From positions 62,001 to 126,000 of the forward strand of contig NZ_JAJTWT010000012.1 in NCBI RefSeq assembly GCF_021353235.1: a stretch of 64,000 bases of DNA. The letters are read 5' to 3'. Both the position numbers and the translations under genes were made by a program. Each line of letters opens with the position of its first letter. The first letter of the stretch is position 1. Shown piece by piece: positions 42,555-51,444 of the stretch. The notes beneath the pieces were generated by a model. That model had not been told where the DNA came from. It did not search any database and saw only the letters and a program-made list of their open reading frames with translations. The stretch is from Pelomonas caseinilytica. Its GTDB lineage: Bacteria > Pseudomonadota > Gammaproteobacteria > Burkholderiales > Burkholderiaceae_C.

Positions 42555-44777
42555 GTGAAGCCAGACGTTCCCGCCACCAAGCCGCCCGCGCCGGCCTTTC
42601 CCCTCCCGCAACCCCGCCATGCCGCCCGGCTCCCGGCCGACCTCGCCCCCGAGGACTGGGCCCGCATCCGCCAGGCCGCCTTCGCCCTGCCCCAGGTGCT
42701 GACGCCGTCAGACCTGGACGACGGCAGCGAGGACGCCCTGGAGCACCTGGGCGCCATCCAGATCTCCAAGGCCGCCGGCGGCGCGCGGCCCAGCCGCTGG
42801 ATCCTGCCGGCCCACATCCCGGCCGCGCTGGCCCAGCTGGAGGCCACGCCGCAGGCCCCCACGCTGCGCAGCCTGATGCAGCAGCGGCTTCACCAGCTCG
42901 AAAGCCTCGGCCTGCGCCGCGAGGGCCTGGTGTTCACGCGGCTGTGCGTACACCCGCTCACCCTCGCCCACGAGGGCTGGCGCGTCGACCTCTCCCACCG
43001 CGTGCCCGTGCCCGAGGCGCCGGTGTGGGCCTTCTTCCGCGATGGCGACGCCGCCGCGCTGCGGCACGCCCTCGGCCAGCCGCCGGCCTATTCCTACACG
43101 GCCGAGCTGACCCTGCACCTCAACCACCTCGTCGCGCGCAGCGAGGCCCTGGGCGACGCCGGCCAGCTCGCCTCCCTGCTGCCGCGCCTGCAGGCCGAGT
43201 GCGGCGTGCCCATGCCCTACGAGGACCTGAAGGCCGCGCTGACCCGCGCCCAGGACCGCTGGGAGCAGCAGGTCGAGGAGCAGAGCACCCTCGCCAGCCT
43301 CGGCCGGGAGCTGGCCTTCCAGGGCTACCCGGACAGCTTCGGCACCGCCCGCAAGCTCGGGCGCAAGGTCACCCTCTACCTCGGCCCGCCCAACAGCGGC
43401 AAGACGCACGCGGCCTTCGAGCGGCTGAGCCAGGCCCTCGACGGCGCCTATCTCGCGCCGCTGCGCCTGCTGGCCCTCGAAGGCCGCGACCGGCTCGTCG
43501 GCCGCGGCGTGCCCTGCTCGCTGCTGACCGGCGAGGAGAGCGTGCCGGCCGAGAACGCGCGCGTCGTCTCCAGCACCATCGAGATGGTCAACACGCGCGA
43601 CGTGGTCGACGTGGCCGTCATCGACGAAGCCCAGATGCTGTTCGACGACTCGCGCGGCTGGGCCTGGACGCAGGCCATCGTCGGCGTGCCGGCGCGCGAG
43701 CTCATCATCATCGCCTCGGCCTACGCGGCGCCGGCCATCGAGCGGCTGCTGCAGCTGTGCGGCGAGAAGCCCGACAAGCGCGTCTTCGAGCGCAAGCAGC
43801 AGGTGCAGCTGATGCCGGCGCCCGTGCCCATGTCGCACCTGCTCGCGGGCGACGCCGTCGTGGCCTTCAGCCGCCGCGACGTGCTGATGCTGCGCGACCA
43901 GATCTCCCAGGACGGCCACGCCGTCAGCGTCATCTACGGCGCCCTGCCGCCGGAGGTGCGCCGGCGCGAGGCCGAGCGCTTCGCCGTTGGCGCGAGCGAC
44001 GTGCTGGTGGCGACGGACGCCATCGGCATGGGCCTGAACCTGCCGATCCGCCGCGTGCTGTTCTCGACGCTGACCAAGTTCGACGGCGTCGGTGACCGCG
44101 AACTGAGCGTCAGCGAGGTGCACCAGATTGCCGGCCGGGCCGGGCGTTATGGCATGCACGACGAGGGTTTCGTCAGCGTGCTCAAGGAGGCCGAGGCCGA
44201 CGCCATGAAGATCCTGCGCCAGCTGCTGCCCAAGGAGCCCAGGGCGCCGCGCGACTTCAAGGCCCCGGTGGCGCCCAACTGGCGCCACGTGCAGACCATC
44301 TCGCAGCGCCTGGGCCTGAACAAGCTGCAGGCCGTGCTGGACATCTTCATGCAGCAGCTGCGCCTGGACGACGCCCACTTCGCGGTGGCCGAACTGGAGC
44401 AGATGCTGGAGCTGGCCGAGCGGCTGGACCGCGAGGCCCGCCAGCTCAGCCTGAAGGACCGCTTCATCTACGCCCAGGCGCCGGTGGACGCGCGGCTGCC
44501 CCAGCTGCTGGAGGAGTTCGCCTCCTGGGCCGCCCACCACGCCCACACCGGCCAGGCGGGCACGCCGCGCTTCCTGGACGAATACGACCAGCACGGCCGC
44601 CTGGACCGCATGGAGCAGGCGCTGCGCATCTGCACGCTATGGCTGTGGCTGGACCTGCGCTTCCCCGGCGTCTACGGCTACGTCGACGCCGTCGTCGATC
44701 TGCGCGGGCGGCTGAACGACGGCATCGAGCGCCACCTCAAGGGCAAGCGGCCGTTGTGGCAGCGGCGCGGGCGGTGA
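42555..44777 (+). CDS. Suv3-like superfamily 2 RNA helicase
   Basis: A 740-residue helicase similar to mitochondrial SUPV3L1/Suv3 and its alpha- and betaproteobacterial relatives. The N-terminal region (about 1-260) is helical. Motif I is GPPNSGKTHAAF (277-284 for the core), motif II DEAQ (357-360), then SAYAAPAIERLL, VVAFSRRDV and the late motif HQIAGRAGRYG. A C-terminal Suv3-like helical part ends the protein. It should unwind RNA and may work with an RNA-degradation complex. The start is uncertain: I prefer GTG at 42555, since an ATG at 42495 overlaps the divergent mntA gene. Confidence 0.88.
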   Translation: MKPDVPATKPPAPAFPLPQPRHAARLPADLAPEDWARIRQAAFALPQVLTPSDLDDGSEDALEHLGAIQISKAAGGARPSRWILPAHIPAALAQLEATPQAPTLRSLMQQRLHQLESLGLRREGLVFTRLCVHPLTLAHEGWRVDLSHRVPVPEAPVWAFFRDGDAAALRHALGQPPAYSYTAELTLHLNHLVARSEALGDAGQLASLLPRLQAECGVPMPYEDLKAALTRAQDRWEQQVEEQSTLASLGRELAFQGYPDSFGTARKLGRKVTLYLGPPNSGKTHAAFERLSQALDGAYLAPLRLLALEGRDRLVGRGVPCSLLTGEESVPAENARVVSSTIEMVNTRDVVDVAVIDEAQMLFDDSRGWAWTQAIVGVPARELIIIASAYAAPAIERLLQLCGEKPDKRVFERKQQVQLMPAPVPMSHLLAGDAVVAFSRRDVLMLRDQISQDGHAVSVIYGALPPEVRRREAERFAVGASDVLVATDAIGMGLNLPIRRVLFSTLTKFDGVGDRELSVSEVHQIAGRAGRYGMHDEGFVSVLKEAEADAMKILRQLLPKEPRAPRDFKAPVAPNWRHVQTISQRLGLNKLQAVLDIFMQQLRLDDAHFAVAELEQMLELAERLDREARQLSLKDRFIYAQAPVDARLPQLLEEFASWAAHHAHTGQAGTPRFLDEYDQHGRLDRMEQALRICTLWLWLDLRFPGVYGYVDAVVDLRGRLNDGIERHLKGKRPLWQRRGR

Positions 44778-44801
44778 ACCGGCCGGCGGCCGGCGACCCG
44801 C

Positions 44802-45605
44802 TCAGCCGAGCCGGCGCGGCCTCGTGAAGCGCGACGCGCCCGCCACCCCGAGCAGGGCCAGCAGCACCAGCGGGCCGGTGGCCGGCTCCGGCAGGAAGCC
44901 CACCGGGCCCTCGAAGTGCATGAAGAGGCTGTCCACGGGGTGGGAGAAGGTCTTCTCGAAATCGTTCTCCACCTCGAAGGCCGAGCAGTGGAAGTTGGCC
45001 TCGGTGCAATCGCTGCTCCGGAACAAGGCGCTGAAGACGTCGTTGCCCAGCAGGTCGACGATGTGCAGCTGCGCGCCATAGAGGCTGGCATACACCGAGT
45101 AGGGCGTGTAGGCCGCGGCGAAGCCGGGATAGTCGATATTGCCCGGCGCCACGGGGTGGGCGAGGACATCCTTCAGCGGCGCGACGCCCGAGCCCGGCGG
45201 GAACTCCCCCGTCGGCGCCAGCTCGTCGTTGAAGTACCAGTCGATGACATAGGTCCCGCTCTGCAGGCCGCCCTGGAACAGCTTGCCGCCGATGCGCCGG
45301 CACTTGTCCACGCAATAGGCGTCGACACCGCTCTGGATGGCGCCCACGCTGGTGACGTTGCCCTGGCCGAGCACGCCGACGCCCGAGAAGCTGGCGAACT
45401 GGAGGTTCTGGGCCGAGAACAACCCTTCCGCGTCGCCGCGGAGGATGGAGGCCAGGGACGTGGAGGCCAGCGTGCTGGCCTCGGGACCGTTACGGTCGCC
45501 GAAGCTCAGGCTGAAGTGGATGGGCGCGGCCGAGGCGGCCACGCCGGCCAGGGCCAGCATGGCGGCCACACCTGCACGCGAAACGACGCGGAATGGAAAT
45601 CTCAT
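44802..45605 (-). CDS. PEP-CTERM sorting-domain protein
   Basis: A 267-residue exported protein with a signal peptide (about residues 1-23; AASAAPIHF) and a C-terminal PEP-CTERM sorting signal: FLPEPATGPLVLLALLG, then a hydrophobic helix and a basic tail (RFTRPRR). This tag is cut by exosortase during export of extracellular matrix or surface proteins. The middle part (Cys-rich, GGLQSGTYVIDWYFND) has no family I know. AAAGGAG precedes the ATG. No exosortase gene is in this window. Confidence 0.88.
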   Translation of the reverse strand: MRFPFRVVSRAGVAAMLALAGVAASAAPIHFSLSFGDRNGPEASTLASTSLASILRGDAEGLFSAQNLQFASFSGVGVLGQGNVTSVGAIQSGVDAYCVDKCRRIGGKLFQGGLQSGTYVIDWYFNDELAPTGEFPPGSGVAPLKDVLAHPVAPGNIDYPGFAAAYTPYSVYASLYGAQLHIVDLLGNDVFSALFRSSDCTEANFHCSAFEVENDFEKTFSHPVDSLFMHFEGPVGFLPEPATGPLVLLALLGVAGASRFTRPRRLG

Positions 45606-45753
45606 GACCGGCTCCTTTGCAACGGGGGTTTGAGGAAGGACAAATCCGCTTCTCCGCCCTGGATGCAGCATTCATGCCGCCACCGGCCGCATCCGGCGGG
45701 CGCGACACAACGGTTGTCGCGGCCCTCCACGGGCCGCCACAAGGAGGCCCCGC

Positions 45754-46239
45754 ATGCGTGCCACGACGGATCTGCCCCTGCTCCCATTGCGCCTGGCCTT
45801 GCGCTCGGCCGCCCGGCATGACGCCCAGGCCGGCTACCAGCACCATCTGCTGGCCGTGCTGTTGGTGGCACAGGGGCACAGCTGCCAGCAGGTGGGCGAA
45901 TGGCTGGACTGCAGCCCGCGAAGCATCGAGCGCTGGGTGTGCGCCTACCGCTGCGGCGGCTGCGAGGCCCTGCGCGTGACGCGAGGCGGCGGCCGGCCCG
46001 CGAGCCTGACGCCCCCGCAGTGGGAGCAGTTGCGCGCCGACCTCGCCCTGCCGCCGCCCACCCACGGATTCGCCCAGCCGAGCTGGTGCGGCAAGCTGTT
46101 GAGCGCCCACGTGTCACGCCGCTATGGCCTGGACCTGAGCCTGCGGCAATGCCAGCGCATGCTCGGCCAGCTGCGGCCTCGCCCGGAGCCGGCCCGACAG
46201 GAGTTCCGGCGTTGCGGGCCGGCGCCCGGTCACGGCTAG
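45754..46239 (+). CDS. Orphan helix-turn-helix protein derived from an IS630-type transposase
   Basis: A 161-residue protein with two helix-turn-helix segments. The first is at about residues 30-66 (LLAVLLVAQGHSCQQVGEWL, then SPRSIERWVCAYRCGG) and is like the N-terminus of IS630 transposases. A winged helix follows at about 85-145 (QPSWCGKLLSAHVSRRYGL, LRQCQRMLGQL). The DDE catalytic domain is missing; the gene ends instead with a short RPEPARQEFRR tail. AAGGAGG lies seven bases before the ATG and no inverted ends or target duplications are seen, so it is probably a domesticated or standalone DNA-binding protein rather than an active insertion sequence. Confidence 0.75.
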   Translation: MRATTDLPLLPLRLALRSAARHDAQAGYQHHLLAVLLVAQGHSCQQVGEWLDCSPRSIERWVCAYRCGGCEALRVTRGGGRPASLTPPQWEQLRADLALPPPTHGFAQPSWCGKLLSAHVSRRYGLDLSLRQCQRMLGQLRPRPEPARQEFRRCGPAPGHG

Positions 46240-46298
46240 GGCGGGTGGGGCGGCGCGTCGGCCACGAGTGTCAAGTCCGCCGACAGGGCGCGGCTCCG

Positions 46299-47330
46299 CT
46301 ACGGCACCAGTCCCAGCGACCGCAGGTCCCGCGCGGTCGCCACGATGGCCTCGCGCGGCGGCCTCGGCACCCAGCCCAGCAGCTCGCGCGCGTGGCTCGG
46401 GTCCTGGTGCCTGGCGGTGCCCAGTTCGCTCGCGGCTGCCCGCACGGTCGGGCTCACCCGGGCGAGCAGCCGCACCGTCCAGTCGGGCATCTGCAGCGTC
46501 GGCACGCGGCGCGCCGCCTCGCCCAGCTCGGCGCGCAGGATGGCGGCGATCTCGCGCAGCCACAGGAAGCCGCCGCAGGCGATGAAGCGCTCGTCCGCCA
46601 TGCCCGGCGCGGTCAGCGCGCGCCAGTGCAGCTCCGCCACGTCGCGCACGTCGACGATGCCGAAGCCGATGCGCGGCAGCGCCGGCACGCGGCCCTCCAG
46701 CAGGCTCTTCACGATGACGACGCTGGCGGAATGGTCGGCGCTGGCCACTGGGCCCAGCACCACCGAGGGGTTGACCGTGCAGAACTCCAGCCCGCCGCCC
46801 TCGCGCGCCACCCAGTCGCGCGCGGCGCGCTCGGCGATGGCCTTGGACTGCACGTAGGGCGGGATGCCCGGCGCCGCGAGATTCGTCCAGTCGGCCTCGG
46901 TGAAGCGGTGCTCGCCCGGCCCGTGGCCGTAGGAGATCGCCGCGACGGAGGAGGTCATGACGACACGCCGCGCCCCGGCATCGCGCGCGGCCCGGAGCAC
47001 CCGCAGGGCGCCGTCGCGGGCCGGCACGATCAGCTCGTTCGCATCGCGCGGCACGCCCACCGGCAGCGGCGAGGCCACATGGGCCACGTGGCTGCAGCCG
47101 GCGGCGGCTTCGGCCCAGCCGGCATCGGCCCGCAGGTCGGCGGCGAAGCAGCGCAGCTGCTCCCGCGCCGGGCCGCGGTCGGCGCCCAGCAGCTGCCGCA
47201 GCGCCGGCTCGCGGGCGAGGTCGCGCACCGTCGCGTGGACCCGCCAACCCTGTGCCAGCAGTTGACCGATCAGCACGCCGGCGATGTAGCCGCTGCCGCC
47301 GGTGACGAGGATGCGGGGAGGAGGGGTCAT
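46299..47330 (-). CDS. NAD-dependent epimerase/reductase (dihydroflavonol-reductase-like)
   Basis: A 343-residue extended short-chain dehydrogenase. The nucleotide motif is ILVTGGSGYIAGVL near the N-terminus, and the catalytic YxxxK is in YVQSKAIAE with the upstream serine in TSSVAAISYG. Closest in pattern to dihydroflavonol-4-reductase and cinnamoyl-CoA-reductase-like bacterial proteins; substrate unknown. The ATG at 47330 is chosen because an upstream in-frame extension is low-complexity arginine-rich. Divergent from the channel gene (62 bases between). Confidence 0.9.
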   Translation of the reverse strand: MTPPPRILVTGGSGYIAGVLIGQLLAQGWRVHATVRDLAREPALRQLLGADRGPAREQLRCFAADLRADAGWAEAAAGCSHVAHVASPLPVGVPRDANELIVPARDGALRVLRAARDAGARRVVMTSSVAAISYGHGPGEHRFTEADWTNLAAPGIPPYVQSKAIAERAARDWVAREGGGLEFCTVNPSVVLGPVASADHSASVVIVKSLLEGRVPALPRIGFGIVDVRDVAELHWRALTAPGMADERFIACGGFLWLREIAAILRAELGEAARRVPTLQMPDWTVRLLARVSPTVRAAASELGTARHQDPSHARELLGWVPRPPREAIVATARDLRSLGLVP

Positions 47331-47392
47331 GGCAGTCCTTTGGACCGCATTCTCGCGGCCCCGCCGACGCCGCCTTGCCCTAGCATGGTGCG

Positions 47393-48292
47393 ATGCCGGA
47401 CCACCCACCCCACCTCCCGCCCGCCACGCACGCCGGGGCGGACGCCGGCTGGCGGCTGCGGCTGTACACCGTCATCTTCGAAGCGGACACGCGGGCCGGC
47501 CGGCTGTTCGACCTGGTGCTCGTCGCCATGATCCTCGGCAGCGTCGCCGTGGTGGTGCTGGACAGCATGGCCGCGGTGCACGCCCGCCACGCTGGCGTCC
47601 TGGCGGCGCTGGAATGGGCCTTCACCGCCCTCTTCACCGTGGAGTACCTGGCGCGCCTGGCCTGCGTGCGCCACCCGCTGCGCTATGCCCGCAGCCCGCT
47701 GGGCGTCATCGACCTGCTGGCCGTGCTGCCCACCTACCTCGCGGTGGCCGTGCCCGGCCTGCATGTCCTCATCGACGTGCGGGTCCTTCGCCTGCTGCGG
47801 CTGTTCCGCATCCTCAAGCTCGGCGCCTACGTGGCGGAGTTCGGCATGCTGGGGCGGGCGCTGGCGGCCTCGCGCCGCAAGATCCTCGTCTTCATGGCCT
47901 TCGTGATGATGGTGGTCATGATCATGGGCACGCTGATGTACGTCGTCGAGGGGCCCGAGCACGGCTACACCAGCATCCCGGTGGGCGTGTACTGGGCCAT
48001 CACCACCATGACGACGGTGGGCTTCGGCGACATCACGCCGCACACCGACCTGGGCCGGGTCATCGCCTCGGCCATGATGCTGCTGGGCTGGGGCACGCTG
48101 GCGGTGCCGACCGGCATCGTCAGCGCCGAGTTCACCGTCCAGCGCATGGGCCGCACGCCCACCACCCGCACCTGCCACGAATGCCTCAGCGAGGGCCACG
48201 CGCCCAGCGCCCGCTTCTGCCGCGACTGCGGCGCGCCCCTGCCGCCCTGGCAGCGCGACGCCGGGCCGGGCGACGCGACGCCCGGGCCATGA
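47393..48292 (+). CDS. Voltage-gated potassium channel with C-terminal zinc ribbon
   Basis: A 299-residue six-helix cation channel. The S4 helix has regular positive charges (RVLRLLRLFRILK, residues 130-142), and the pore filter is TVGFGD (208-213). After S6 comes a short cytosolic zinc ribbon with cysteines C261, C264, C276, C279 (CHEC...CRDC). Probable outward or regulated K+ flow across the inner membrane. The start is ATG with a poor ribosome site; the proline-rich N-terminus is normal for this group. Confidence 0.9.
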   Translation: MPDHPPHLPPATHAGADAGWRLRLYTVIFEADTRAGRLFDLVLVAMILGSVAVVVLDSMAAVHARHAGVLAALEWAFTALFTVEYLARLACVRHPLRYARSPLGVIDLLAVLPTYLAVAVPGLHVLIDVRVLRLLRLFRILKLGAYVAEFGMLGRALAASRRKILVFMAFVMMVVMIMGTLMYVVEGPEHGYTSIPVGVYWAITTMTTVGFGDITPHTDLGRVIASAMMLLGWGTLAVPTGIVSAEFTVQRMGRTPTTRTCHECLSEGHAPSARFCRDCGAPLPPWQRDAGPGDATPGP

Positions 48293-48380
48293 CCCTCGGC
48301 ATGCCCGGGCGACTGCGCATTGCCAGCCCGCCCGCTCCGGGGGACAGTCGCGGCTTTTCGAATCCGAACGGAACCGTCCC

Positions 48381-49805
48381 TTGACCACCGCCACCCTGAA
48401 AGCGGGCGCCGACGCCACGAGCGACGTGCGTTCCCGCGACGACCGCGCCTTCCTCGGCCACCCCGCCGGCCTCGGCTGGCTGTCCTTCTGCGAACTGTGG
48501 GAGCGCTTCTCCTACTACGGCATGCAGGGCCTGCTGGTGCTCTACCTGAGCAACTACCTCTTCATGCCGGGGCAGATCGGCCACGTCGCCGGCATGGACG
48601 CCCTGCGCCAGGCCATCGAGAACGTCACCGGACCGCGCTCGCCGGGGCAGCTCGCCTCGGCGGTGTTCGGCCTGTATGCCGGCTTCGTCTACCTGACGCC
48701 CATCTTCGGCGGCCTGGTGGCCGACCGCTGGCTGGGCCGCACGCGCACCATCGTCATCGGCGCCCTGCTGATGGCCACGGGCCACTTCCTGATGGCCTTC
48801 GAGACCGCCCTGCTGCCGGCGCTGGCCTGCCTGCTGCTCGGCGTGGGCTGCTTCAAGGGCAACATCGCCGCCCAGGTCGGCGACCTGTACGGGCCGGAGG
48901 ACAAGCGCCGCGCCAGCGCCTTCCAGATCTTCATGCTCGCCGTGCAGATCGCCGTCATCGCCGCGCCCTTCGTCTGCGGCACCCTCGGCCAGAAGGTCGG
49001 CTGGCATTGGGGCTTCGGCGCCGCCGGCGTGGGCATGCTGATCGGCCTGGTCACCTACCTGGCCGGCCGCCGCTGGCTGCCGCCCGAGACGCCGCGCGGC
49101 GCGCGCGCGATCGAGGCCGCCGCCCGCCCGCCGGTGGGCCGCCGCGGCCTGCTGCAGGTGCTGCTGCTGGTGGCCATCCTGCCCCTGCTGATGCTGTCCA
49201 TCGTCGGCAACCAGCAGTTCCAGAACGCCTACCCGCTGTGGTCGCAGCAGCACATGGACATGATGGTGGGCGGCTTCGAGGTGCCGGTGACCTGGCTGCA
49301 GGCCGTGGACGCCGTGTTCGGCACCCTGACCATCGTCGCCTCGCTGGCCTTCTGGCGCTGGTGGGCCACCCACCGCCGCGAACCCGACGAGGTCACCAAG
49401 ATCGCCCTCGGCTCCTTCGTGGCCGCCTGCGCGCCGGCCCTGCTGCTCATCCCGGCCATGTCCATCGAGGCCGGCGGCGCCAAGATCAGCATCCTCTGGA
49501 CCTTCGCCTACACCCTGGTCAACGACATCGGCTTCGCCAACATCATGCCGGTGGGCCTGGCTCTCTATTCGCGTACAGCGCCGCGCGGCCTGCAGGGCGT
49601 CATGATCGGCATCTACTACCTGCACCTGTTCTTCGGCAACATCTTCGTCGGTTGGCTGGCGGGGCTGCTGGAGGTGCTGTCGGGCACGAGCTTCTGGGGC
49701 CTGCACGCCGTGCTGGTCGCCGGCGCGGGGGTGGGCATGCTGCTGGTGAAGCTGCTGTTCGGCCGGCTGCTGGCACCCGAGCCCGGCGCCCCGGCACCGC
49801 AATGA
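48381..49805 (+). CDS. POT/PTR family proton-coupled peptide transporter
   Basis: A 474-residue MFS transporter of the POT family. The proton-coupling motif ExxER is in ELWERFSYYGMQGLL. Other typical pieces are GGLVADRWLGRTRTIVIG, GCFKGNIAAQVGDLY and LANIMPVG-like GFANIMPVGLALYS. It imports di- and tripeptides with protons. The start is TTG (MTTATLKAGAD); no ATG in frame precedes the first helix. It ends 19 bases before a GST gene; the two may be co-transcribed. Confidence 0.9.
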   Translation: MTTATLKAGADATSDVRSRDDRAFLGHPAGLGWLSFCELWERFSYYGMQGLLVLYLSNYLFMPGQIGHVAGMDALRQAIENVTGPRSPGQLASAVFGLYAGFVYLTPIFGGLVADRWLGRTRTIVIGALLMATGHFLMAFETALLPALACLLLGVGCFKGNIAAQVGDLYGPEDKRRASAFQIFMLAVQIAVIAAPFVCGTLGQKVGWHWGFGAAGVGMLIGLVTYLAGRRWLPPETPRGARAIEAAARPPVGRRGLLQVLLLVAILPLLMLSIVGNQQFQNAYPLWSQQHMDMMVGGFEVPVTWLQAVDAVFGTLTIVASLAFWRWWATHRREPDEVTKIALGSFVAACAPALLLIPAMSIEAGGAKISILWTFAYTLVNDIGFANIMPVGLALYSRTAPRGLQGVMIGIYYLHLFFGNIFVGWLAGLLEVLSGTSFWGLHAVLVAGAGVGMLLVKLLFGRLLAPEPGAPAPQ

Positions 49806-49824
49806 AACCCTGGCACGCGACCGC

Positions 49825-50505
49825 ATGATCACCGTCCACCACCTCAACAACTCCCGCTCCCAGCGCGTGCTGTGGATGCTGGAGGAGCTCGGCCTGCCCT
49901 ACGAGATCCAGCGCTACCAGCGCGACGCCAAGACCATGCTGGCGCCGCCCGAGCTCAAGCGCGTGCATCCGCTGGGCAAGTCGCCGGTCATCACCGACGG
50001 CGGCCTGACGCTGGCCGAAAGCGGCGCCATCCTCGAATACCTGGTGGACCGCTACGGCGAGGGCCGCTTCAAGCCGGCCGACATGGCGCCGACGAGCGAG
50101 GACGCGCTGCGCTACCGCTACTTCATGCACTTCGCCGAGGGCTCGGCCATGCCGCCGCTGCTGCTCAAGCTCATCTTCACCAAGGTGGCGAACGCACCGA
50201 TGCCCTTCTTCGCCAAGCCCATCGCCAAGGGCATCGCGGCCAAGGTGCTGGGCGGCGTGGTGCAGCCCAACATCGACGCCCAGCTCGCCTTCCTCGAGGC
50301 CGAGCTGGCCACGCGGCCGTGGTTCGCCGGCGCCGAGTTCTCGGCCGCCGACGTGCAGATGAGCTTCCCCCTCGAGGCGGCGGCGGCGCGCGCGGGCTCG
50401 ATGGACGCCTACCCGAGGCTCAAGGACTTCCTCGCGCGCATCCATGCGCGGCCGGCCTACAAGCTGGCGCTGGAGCGCGGCGGGCCGTACGACCTGATGC
50501 GTTGA
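49825..50505 (+). CDS. Glutathione S-transferase
   Basis: A 226-residue GST. The N-terminal thioredoxin-like domain has the conserved SRSQRVLWMLEELGLPYE, the cis-proline loop in GKSPVITDGG and the ESGAILEYLVDRYG glutathione site. The C-terminal helical domain contains FSAADVQMSFPLEA. Follows the peptide transporter by 19 bases. Substrate unknown. Confidence 0.92.
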   Translation: MITVHHLNNSRSQRVLWMLEELGLPYEIQRYQRDAKTMLAPPELKRVHPLGKSPVITDGGLTLAESGAILEYLVDRYGEGRFKPADMAPTSEDALRYRYFMHFAEGSAMPPLLLKLIFTKVANAPMPFFAKPIAKGIAAKVLGGVVQPNIDAQLAFLEAELATRPWFAGAEFSAADVQMSFPLEAAAARAGSMDAYPRLKDFLARIHARPAYKLALERGGPYDLMR

Positions 50506-50739
50506 CCGCTGGGGCGGAGGCGGGCGCGCTCCGCAGCCAGGGGAAGCCAAGGCGAGCAGCGCTTCAGCGAGGCGCCATGCAACGGGAATGCGGAGCGCGA
50601 GGCCGGCCTGTACTGGCCCCCTACACTCGCCGCTTCCCGTCTTGCCCCGCAGGCCTGTCGCCCGGCCGCTGCCTCCTCGCAGCGGCGCTGACCTCCCCGT
50701 GCCGCATCGCGAACATCCACGCAGGCCACCGGAGGGCGC

Positions 50740-51417
50740 ATGCCCGGCTATGAAGTCAAAGTCCAGACGCTCGCCATCGACGGCGCCGCGGATCTCCAGG
50801 TCCGTTCGCTGCTGGACCACCAGCAATTCGCCGACCCCGCCGGTGCGGCCGAGGCCCTGGGCATCTCGTCCGCACAGTGGCCGTTGTTCGGCCAGGTCTG
50901 GCCCTCCGGGCTGCATCTGGCCGCCGCGATGGCGGTCCGGCCCCTGACCGAGGGCGAACGCATCCTGGAGATCGGCTGCGGCCTGGCCCTGGCCAGCCTG
51001 GTGTGCCACCGCCGCGGCGCCGAAGTCACGGCCAGCGACATCCACCCGCTGGCCGGCGCCTTCCTGCTGGAGAACCTGCGCCTGAACGAACTCGCGCCGA
51101 TGCGCTACTGCCACGGCGACTGGAGCGAGGACGCCGCGGCCGGCGGCGGCGCACCGCGCGTGCAGGGCCGCTTCGACCTCATCATCGGCAGCGACGTGCT
51201 CTACGAACGCGACGACGGCGGCGCGCTGGCGGCCTTCATCGGCCGGCATACCCTGCCCCGCTGCGAGCTGCTCATCGTCGACCCCAACCGCGGCAACCGC
51301 GCGGCCTTCGGGCGCCGCATGGCGGCCCTGGGCTTCGCCCTCAGCGAGACGCCCCTGAGCGCCCAGGCGGGCAGCGCGGACTACCGCGGCCGCCTGATGC
51401 GCTTCGTGCGCGGCTGA
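50740..51417 (+). CDS. Class I SAM methyltransferase (METTL21/METTL16-like lysine MTase fold)
   Basis: A 225-residue cytosolic methyltransferase. Motif I is ILEIGCGLALASL, the acidic ribose contact lies in TASDIHP, and DLIIGSDVLYE is the motif seen in protein-lysine methyltransferases of Pfam Methyltransf_16. The substrate is unknown, but a protein lysine is a fair guess. GGAGG precedes the ATG. The 234-base gap upstream shows only a distant inverted pair GCGCTCCGCA/TGCGGAGCGC and nothing else. Confidence 0.87.
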   Translation: MPGYEVKVQTLAIDGAADLQVRSLLDHQQFADPAGAAEALGISSAQWPLFGQVWPSGLHLAAAMAVRPLTEGERILEIGCGLALASLVCHRRGAEVTASDIHPLAGAFLLENLRLNELAPMRYCHGDWSEDAAAGGGAPRVQGRFDLIIGSDVLYERDDGGALAAFIGRHTLPRCELLIVDPNRGNRAAFGRRMAALGFALSETPLSAQAGSADYRGRLMRFVRG

Positions 51418-51444
51418 CCCGCCCCGGGGCGCTGCGGCCCCCGG

